Source of the DNA: Anarhynchus alexandrinus
Lineage: Eukaryota > Chordata > Aves > Charadriiformes > Charadriidae
Reading direction: 5' to 3'
Assembly (NCBI GenBank): GCA_008711295.1
Contig: VUYV01000401.1
Span: 409,916-473,915, forward strand
Length of the DNA: 64,000 nucleotides
Shown: positions 58,019-64,000 of the stretch, piece after piece
Layout of the letters: each line of letters starts with the position of its first letter
Numbering within the stretch: the stretch's first letter is position 1
Notes under the pieces: generated by a model
The model's database searches: none
Told to the model about the DNA's origin: nothing
Seen by the model: the letters and a program-made list of their open reading frames with translations, nothing else
Position numbers and translations under genes: made by a program

Positions 58019-60590
58019 TCTTGATGAACTCCACTAGTAGTTGGTTATTAACTAGTAACCAGTCAAAACTCATATTCAAACTGTCTCCCACCTAGTCATT
58101 TTCCTATTGACTTTCCAAGACATTTTAGTAATGTCCATTCTCTCTGATTTAAATAATAATTTCCTATGCATTGTCATACCAAATACATTACTGAAGCTCA
58201 AATAAATAACATCTCTGCAATGTGTCTTCTTTAAATAATTATCTGATGAACTAAAAGAAATACATTTGTTTGTGACAATTGGAAATTAATTAAAGATCTG
58301 GATTTAAATCTTTGGACAGTGAGTAAAGGATTACTGGGTCACTGAAAGATGTTAAGTAAAATCTTCAGGCCAAAAATAAAAGCATTTAAATCCATTTGAG
58401 GTGTGTGGTTGGAAGTTTTCCTCAGAAACTGTTTGGTAGTTTAAGAAAAAGTATTTTCATCTGCTAGAATCTGTTCTCTTTCAAGGAGTACCAGGATGAA
58501 TGAGTATAACTTTTCTTTGAAGTACATGGAAATACTATAGCATAAGGTCTAACTAATATTTCAAGTCTTTATTATAAATTCTTCAGTAGACTTTACACTG
58601 AATGCCCTACTTAATGATAGTGTTATAGCTTTCAATTATTTCACCAAAAATGATATTTAAAATACTACCATATCTACTGTAACCTAGATATAAAAGATGG
58701 ACACTAAAAGCTTACAATGATTGCCGTAATAGTTACACTTAAAACGCTCTCCAGAGTCAAACTAACAGATAATAGTCTGGCAGCAACTATTAGTGAAAAA
58801 TGGAATACCCATGGAAATGGAATATCTTGGAAATATCCAAGGTGCCACTGCAGCAGAAAGCAATGAACATGGCTGTTTTAGTGATATTCTATGAGCTGCT
58901 TAATAATAACAACCGTAACTGTAAAAAAACTCTTAAAAATCGCTGTGTGGCAGGGTATAGGGTAAAGCTTTAAGTATGGCAAGGCCAAGTTTATTCCTTT
59001 TAGTCATTACTTTGTGAGTGGAATTCAATTCAACAAATGGTTCAATATCAGTGAGAGTGGCGGGGTCAGACCCTAAGTGAGCAATGCTTATATAGTTGAA
59101 GAGAAAGAGAATCTTTCCTTGAATATAAAATAAGTCCTTTTATGTTATCTCAAAGACAAATATTAAATGTCGCTCTGTCAGCAATGCATATGTAATAAGC
59201 CTGGAGGGTTTAGAAAGCCAAGTGATGTAGTTCTTTCTCAGGATAGTGATGAAACATTTTCATTCAGTACCAACTCTGGAGAATATTTAACAGCATCTAT
59301 CAGAACTAGATTTTTTTACGCTACCAAGTCCACATAACATGTGCACAACAATATTAAAAGACCTGGATGACAGGCACTCTGGGATATTAATATTTATTTT
59401 TGATAAATATTGTATCAGACTGGATATTTCAGAAGACTGAAAGGAAAGTGGTGTGCTAATATTTGAAAGTGATAAATGGAATAGCACAGGTAATTGAGTT
59501 TTTTCTGCCTGACACCAAATAATGTAATCACAGCAGCTTCGCAGGTTTTCATTTTTAAAAAGAAAGGCCACGTGATAAAACAAAACTTTAATTATCATGA
59601 ACCCAAGCTTATTTTTCAAGTGATATCTTTGGAAAACAGATTATTTGTATTAACATTGTATGTATATGCATATAATAATTTGGTGGATGAATGTAGTAGT
59701 GTGAGAGCACTTTGGTATACTGACACTTTCTTCTGAAAGGCACTCATGCCATTTCATATCAGAAATTGAAAGAATGCCAACTTAGCGTGGCTCTCACTAC
59801 ATTGATGTCAAATTGGCTGCTAATACTGGGAGTGTAACTGTAATGAAGGAATCAACAAGTGGTTCTAGTAGAGTGCCCTGTGATCTTGTTCTTGAACCTG
59901 AGTTCCATACCGTTTCTTTCAGCGAGCTGAGGCCAATATAATTGATCATATTTTCAGTGGGTTCGAAGGTAGATAAAATGTAACAAAGAACGCAAATAAC
60001 TGATGCAGAACAGTCTAGATTGCTTTATAGTACAAATTATGGAGAGTCTTTTTACAGGAAGAGTACAGTCTAAAGTGAGAAGCAATAACTGTAGAAAACA
60101 CTGGGGGTCAAAGTTGTTAATTGGATAAATGTCATCTCTCGGTGCAACATTGGTCAAAGACCAATGTGAGCACCGCTTATATGAAAACAGGATTCTGGTT
60201 GTTTCAAAAATTTAACATGGAATTGTAATTTAAATTTAAGAAGGAAGCGGGTAAATTACAGCAAGATTAAAAAAGGATAAGAGGGATGATTAAATGGCTG
60301 TAAAATGTAGGACTTAGAGATTTAACGATCTTGGTCAGGTTAACACATTAAAAGACTCCTCTGAAGAGAGGAATAAAGAACATTTAATCATAAATCCTTA
60401 AATATGATATGAGGAACAGACATTTACCGAGTTTGTTTAACGTAGCAGTCAAAGGTAAGAAACACCAAGTAGCTGGAAATTTTCAGCCAACTGAGTTCAT
60501 ACAGGCATTAAGTAAAGTTTTTAGTAAAGGATGTATTCTGTCAGATTGTTAAAAATCTCATATGTACTTCCACAAAGGAGCATAGAGTGA
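58019..60590. other. Non-coding AT-rich stretch, nothing recognised
   Basis: About 2.6 kb without recognised repeat or coding motif. Open frames do not exceed about 110 codons and show no family resemblance. Confidence 0.55.
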
Positions 60591-62035
60591 CAATGGTAGG
60601 TGGAGAAGCCCAAATAACACCCTGTCCCAGATGGTCCCAGGCCCATCACCAGAGCCATAGTCCAATCACAGGTGCATCACAAGCCCAGAGGAACACAGGG
60701 ACACAAAAGCAGGCAGAAGGAAACCAAATTTAGGACTCAGGAGAAGACACACCCTGTCCAGGCCCATCCTGGGGTCTTCTCAGGAGAGGATCAGCCCTGG
60801 TATCCAGGTGTGAAATACATCATGAATGGAGAAGCTCTCTGTAACATCTTTCAGCCTGGTGGTGAGTCACTGCCTAGGCATATGGGAGACATTATGGGAT
60901 GCAGGAGAAGAGCATTCTGGGACTGCACAAAACTTATGGGATGATTAGGGGTTGAACCAAAGGTATGGTTCTAGGTGACCTGGGGAGGAACAAAAGTGGA
61001 AACCCCAGGGATAAACAGTGCCCTTTGTGTGTAAACAGTGGGCCGGTTGGTATGTTTGCCTGGCCTTGCTGTGTGCCTGGTGAGCACAGTCTGCCCTGTC
61101 TTCTCATCAATCTCCATTTCTAATTACCTTCTGCAGGTAGGGACTGTGTACACGTATGTGTATGGGGTCTGAGTGCAGCAACCCAGAGTCAGACCATAGG
61201 CCAGATGGATCATCCCTCTGTAGGGCCAGTGACTGGAGAGACCTGTGAGTGAACTTAAGCACCATCAACAGGGGTATCACCTTGAGTCATGGGAGCCCAC
61301 CTGTCTGTCATGCCAACAACTGGAGTAAGTGAGAGTCTGAGTGCCAGCTACCAGGCTGGGACGGCAGGCTAGAGGACTTGTGTGTGTGTGTGCCAGCAAA
61401 TGGGGAGACTGGAGTGAGTAAAACCAAGTGCCGGTCACTGGGGAGGGGGTTGGAGTGTGTCTGTGATGCCAGCAACTGCAGTGAGTGTGGGTGTGCAGCG
61501 AGCGTGTGAGCAAAGATCAGGATACACTAGCTGGTGAGTAGGTGTAGCAGCCCAGGAGCCACATGTGTGTTCATGTCTGTAAGGGTGAGACCATGGAAAA
61601 AGCTGGCTACTGGGGACAGCCAGCTGCTGGAGACCTCTGTGTGTGTGTGTGTGTGTGTGCCTGGGTGTAAGTTAGATGGTCTGTATCAACAACTGCAGTG
61701 GGGCTGTTGAGTGGGGCTTCCTATGTACCAGCAGCTTGAGACACTGGGATCCATGGGCTGGCTACTGGGCAGATTGAGTGTCTAAGACCAGCTGCATGAA
61801 GGATCCACATTGTACTTATGCATATTTATTTTCACTAACAGAAGTCCATCCTGGTCAGCCAGGGAGGGAAACAGGATGAGGCTGTTGTTGCTATTTGTGT
61901 CTGTGACAAGCGCAGCAGGAAAGGACGGCGCTTTGTATGGCTCAGCTCTGAAGAAGGCCACACACTTGGCTGCACTGAGGGGGTGGAAGAACGATTGATC
62001 CATGGTCAGCGCAACTGTAACTGTGGAAAATTATC
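60591..62035. mobile_element. GT-rich LTR-like endogenous-retrovirus block (probable)
   Basis: Composition shifts sharply to GC- and GT-rich. Phrases such as CCCCAGGGATAAACAGTG (61003-61020), GTTTGCCTGGCC, TTCTCATCAATCTCCATTTC, CTGCAGGTAGGGACTG (61132-61147), repeated TGCCAGCAACTG/GAGTGAGTG motifs and GTCCATCCTGGTCAGCCAGGGAGG (61843-61866) recall, from memory, a long bird LTR family with a GT-rich minisatellite-like middle. GATAAACAG could be the TATA region. Exact ends, target duplication and orientation could not be fixed, and it may be a composite. Confidence 0.5.
61638..61659. repeat. (TG)n microsatellite
   Basis: Eleven TG units inside the GT-rich LTR-like block. Shorter TG runs occur at 61379-61392 and elsewhere in the same block. 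Confidence 0.95.
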
Positions 62036-62703
62036 ATCAGCAAACCTTGACCTGTAGGTGACATTGTCAATACATATCATTAAAACCCCTTAAGTTTGCA
62101 GAACTAAGGAAGTAGCGTCATATAAAATGAGATAATGAGAATAGGAATTTGTTCAACACAACAGTCAAGCACAGATAAACCATAAAAGGCAAAATTAAGG
62201 AATTAATTCATAATTGGAATATAAACTGTTCTTGAGCGCAACACACATGCCACACAGGCATAGGAAGTGCTGTCACTGGTTGATTAAAAGAAGAGAGTAC
62301 AAGCCTCTTGCTGTGGACTCAGACTCACTGTCAGCTGCCCTGTGGACCACTAACCTGCTCATCAGTGGGGGCACCCATGATGACAACAACTGTAAAGACC
62401 TAAGTTGTCTTGGTGCGGCTGCAGTGTGGTGAGAATTTTTTTGAGAAATAATCAGGGAGGTGGCTTGTAGATAGGAGCAGGAATGTCCATAGCATTTTCA
62501 CCTCTGATTTGGGACCAAGGCTCTGTGTGTGTGAGAGAGAGAGACAATTTTCTAACTAAACTGTTTAGCTTGAATAAACATATTAGTGAATCTTGTCTTG
62601 ACTAGCCTAGAATCCAATGAACCTTCAATGCTTCAATACAGTGGCACGTCATAGTCTGTCTGTAACATGTGTGGCTCTTTGTGAATATATGCATATATGT
62701 GGT
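62036..62703. other. Unassigned stretch between two LTR-like blocks
   Basis: About 670 bp. It contains a short TGTGTGTG/GAGAGAGAG run (62524-62544) and an AATAAA near 62574. It could be part of the neighbouring retroviral sequence. No coding motif seen. Confidence 0.4.
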
Positions 62704-63816
62704 TGTACTGGGTTTACAAGGCAAGGTTTTGACCCTGGGTGGGGGGATGCAGGAGTGGAAGAGGCCAGCATCTGCCCTGTGTGGCACAGAGCCAGTTCCA
62801 GCTGAGTCCCACAGACCTGCCATGGCACAGCTGAGACCATCAGTGAAGCTGCCGGTGCCTCTGTGAAAACTTTAAGAAAGAGTAAAAATGTGTGTGTGAG
62901 TAAAAAGAGTCTGAGAGGGAAGAGTGATAATTATGTGAGAGAAAGAACCCTGCAGACACCAAGGTGAGAGGAGGAGGAGGGGGAGGAGGTGTTCTAGAGG
63001 CCAGAGCAAAGATTCCTCTGCAGCCCATGGAGGAGACCATGGTGGAACAGGTATTACCCTGCAGCCCATGGAGGAGCACACAGGAGCAGATGTCTGCACT
63101 GCAGCCTGTAGAGGACCCTATGCTGCAACAAGTGGACATACCATAAAGGAAGTTGCAGCCAATGGAGAGCTCATGCAGAAGCAGGCTTCTGGCAGGAGCT
63201 GCAGCCCATGGAGAGGAGTCCATGCAGGAGGAGATTTTCTGGCAGAAGCTATGGCCCATGGGGCACTCACAGTGGAGCATTCCATTCCCAATGGACTGTA
63301 CCCCATAGAAAGAAGCAATATGGGAGCAGTTATTGAAGAACAGCGAAATGTAGGAAGGACCCATGCTGGAGCTGTTTCTGAAGGACTTTGTCCTATGGGA
63401 GGGACCACATCCTGGAGCAGGGGAGAATTGTGAGGAGGAAGGAGCAGCTGACAGGGTCCGTTATGGACTAACAGCAACCCCCATTTCCCATACCCACTGT
63501 CATATTTGGTGGGAAGAAAGTAGAAGAGTCAGAAATGAAGGAAAGAAGTTGAGCCTGGGCAAAAAACAGGAGGGAGGTGTTTTTATTTTTTTTGCTTCAC
63601 ACCATCCTACTCTGTTTTTAATTGACAACAAATTAAAATTATTTTCCCCAAGTCAAGTCTGTTTTGCCCATGACGGTAATCGGTGAGTGATCACCCTTTC
63701 TTTTTCTTGATCCATAAGCTTAACCGTCTTATTTTCTTCTGCTGCCATGTTGAGGAGGGGGAGTGCAAGAGTGGCTGGGAGGGGGTCTGGCAGCCAACCA
63801 AGTTCAACCCACTGCA
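62704..63816 (+). mobile_element. Solo LTR of an avian ERV with internal repeat array
   Basis: The interval starts TGTACTGGGTTTACAAGGCA and ends CAAGTTCAACCCACTGCA. Its phrases (AGAAAGAACCCTGCAGAC, TGCAGCCCATGGAGGAG repeats, ATTATTTTCCCCAAGTCAAG, TTTTGCCCATGACGGTAATC) match, from memory, a widespread long bird LTR. About 1.1 kb. The polyadenylation region reads AACAAATTAAAA instead of the expected AATAAATTAAA, so it is decayed. The flanks do not show a clear target duplication. No gag, pol or env is present in the window. It contributes the long open frames on both strands around 62.8-63.5 kb, which are not genes. Confidence 0.88.
63018..63420 (+). repeat. Imperfect ~45-bp repeats within the LTR
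   Basis: About eight degenerate units contain forms of CTGCAGCCCATGGAGGAG and a following GGAGCAG or ...ATGCTG..., spaced roughly 40-60 bp apart (for example at 63018, 63059, 63100, 63152 and 63199). They give Met-Glu-Glu-rich reading on the plus strand and Cys-rich reading on the minus strand. This is a known property of this LTR type as I remember it, not a coding sequence. Confidence 0.75.
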
Positions 63817-64000
63817 AGATCAAGCCTGAAGTGTTTTGCACCAATAACTCTCAAGTCTGTATTGTTCTTTTTCTAGAGTTTCCCTTGACTCTGCTTCTCA
63901 GCTTTCAGGGTTTAGTGTCATGTTTTTCTTATCTTTTTCAAATGTGTTTTGCTGTCTGGAGTTGAGTTTACTGAGCAGTAGAAAGGGATTGAAATGAATA
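63817..64000. other. Flank after the last LTR, nothing recognised
   Basis: Under 200 bp of AT-rich sequence to the window end. Confidence 0.5.

Noticed and set aside
61277..61513. Thr/His/Ser-rich minus-strand open frame
   Set aside because: Translation of GT-rich irregular repeats in the LTR-like block.
62840..63477. Long Cys- and Met-rich open frames on both strands
   Set aside because: They arise from the repeated CAGCCCATGGAGGAG units of the solo LTR and are not proteins.
1..64000. Search for tRNA, rRNA, CRISPR arrays, bacterial operons or a complete host gene
   Set aside because: No tRNA boxes, rRNA-like blocks, regularly spaced repeats or multi-exon gene structure were seen. Divergent or very short exons could still be missed by eye.

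Overview
The window looks like bird nuclear DNA, intronic or intergenic. The main evidence is a large number of CR1 LINE copies, recognised by their 3' tails, by ORF1 esterase motifs and by ORF2 endonuclease and reverse-transcriptase motifs. There are also solo LTRs whose sequence I recognise from memory as common avian endogenous-retrovirus LTR families (starts like TGTACTGGTTTTGGCTGG and TGTACTGGGTTTACAAGG). Base composition is AT-rich, with long poly-T and poly-A runs and three single Ns. No bacterial-type genes, operons, rRNA, tRNA or CRISPR are visible. No complete host gene is visible.

Layout. 1-46.8 kb is mostly unremarkable AT-rich single-copy sequence. It carries scattered CR1 fragments (2.5-3.4, 8.5-9.7, 16.7, 17.7, 23.6-24.5, 29.7-30.6 and 32.8-33.1 kb), two solo LTRs (32.2-32.7 kb on the minus strand, 39.2-39.8 kb on the plus strand), a possible third LTR near 19.1 kb, several small satellites and a 180-bp purine-only tract at 45.3 kb. 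From 46.8 to 63.8 kb the window becomes a dense graveyard of mobile elements. It holds a 3'-truncated plus-strand CR1 (46.8-48.7), a long minus-strand CR1 (48.9-52.3), a plus-strand CR1 split by an antisense solo LTR (53.2-55.7), a minus-strand CR1 with an internal duplication (56.7-58.0), a GT-rich LTR-like block (60.6-62.0) and a 1.1-kb solo LTR with internal repeats (62.7-63.8).

The CR1 copies are all pseudogenes, with frameshifts, stops and internal deletions. Several catalytic motifs can still be read: the ORF1 GDSLLRG motif, the endonuclease ETWW and SDH motifs, and RT GVPQG and YVDD/LADD. In one copy the RT catalytic pair is mutated to NT.

Only weak signs of host coding sequence were found. 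The best is a 96-bp stretch at 36041-36136 with a long pyrimidine tract, an AG acceptor and a GTATGT donor. A 33-bp candidate at 6866-6898 would join it in phase, and 23394-23479 is weaker still. I could not assign any of these to a gene. I did not find a new biological system. The most informative signals are the nested LTR-in-CR1 insertion, the rearranged CR1 structures, the hairpin at a CR1 boundary and the possible exon.
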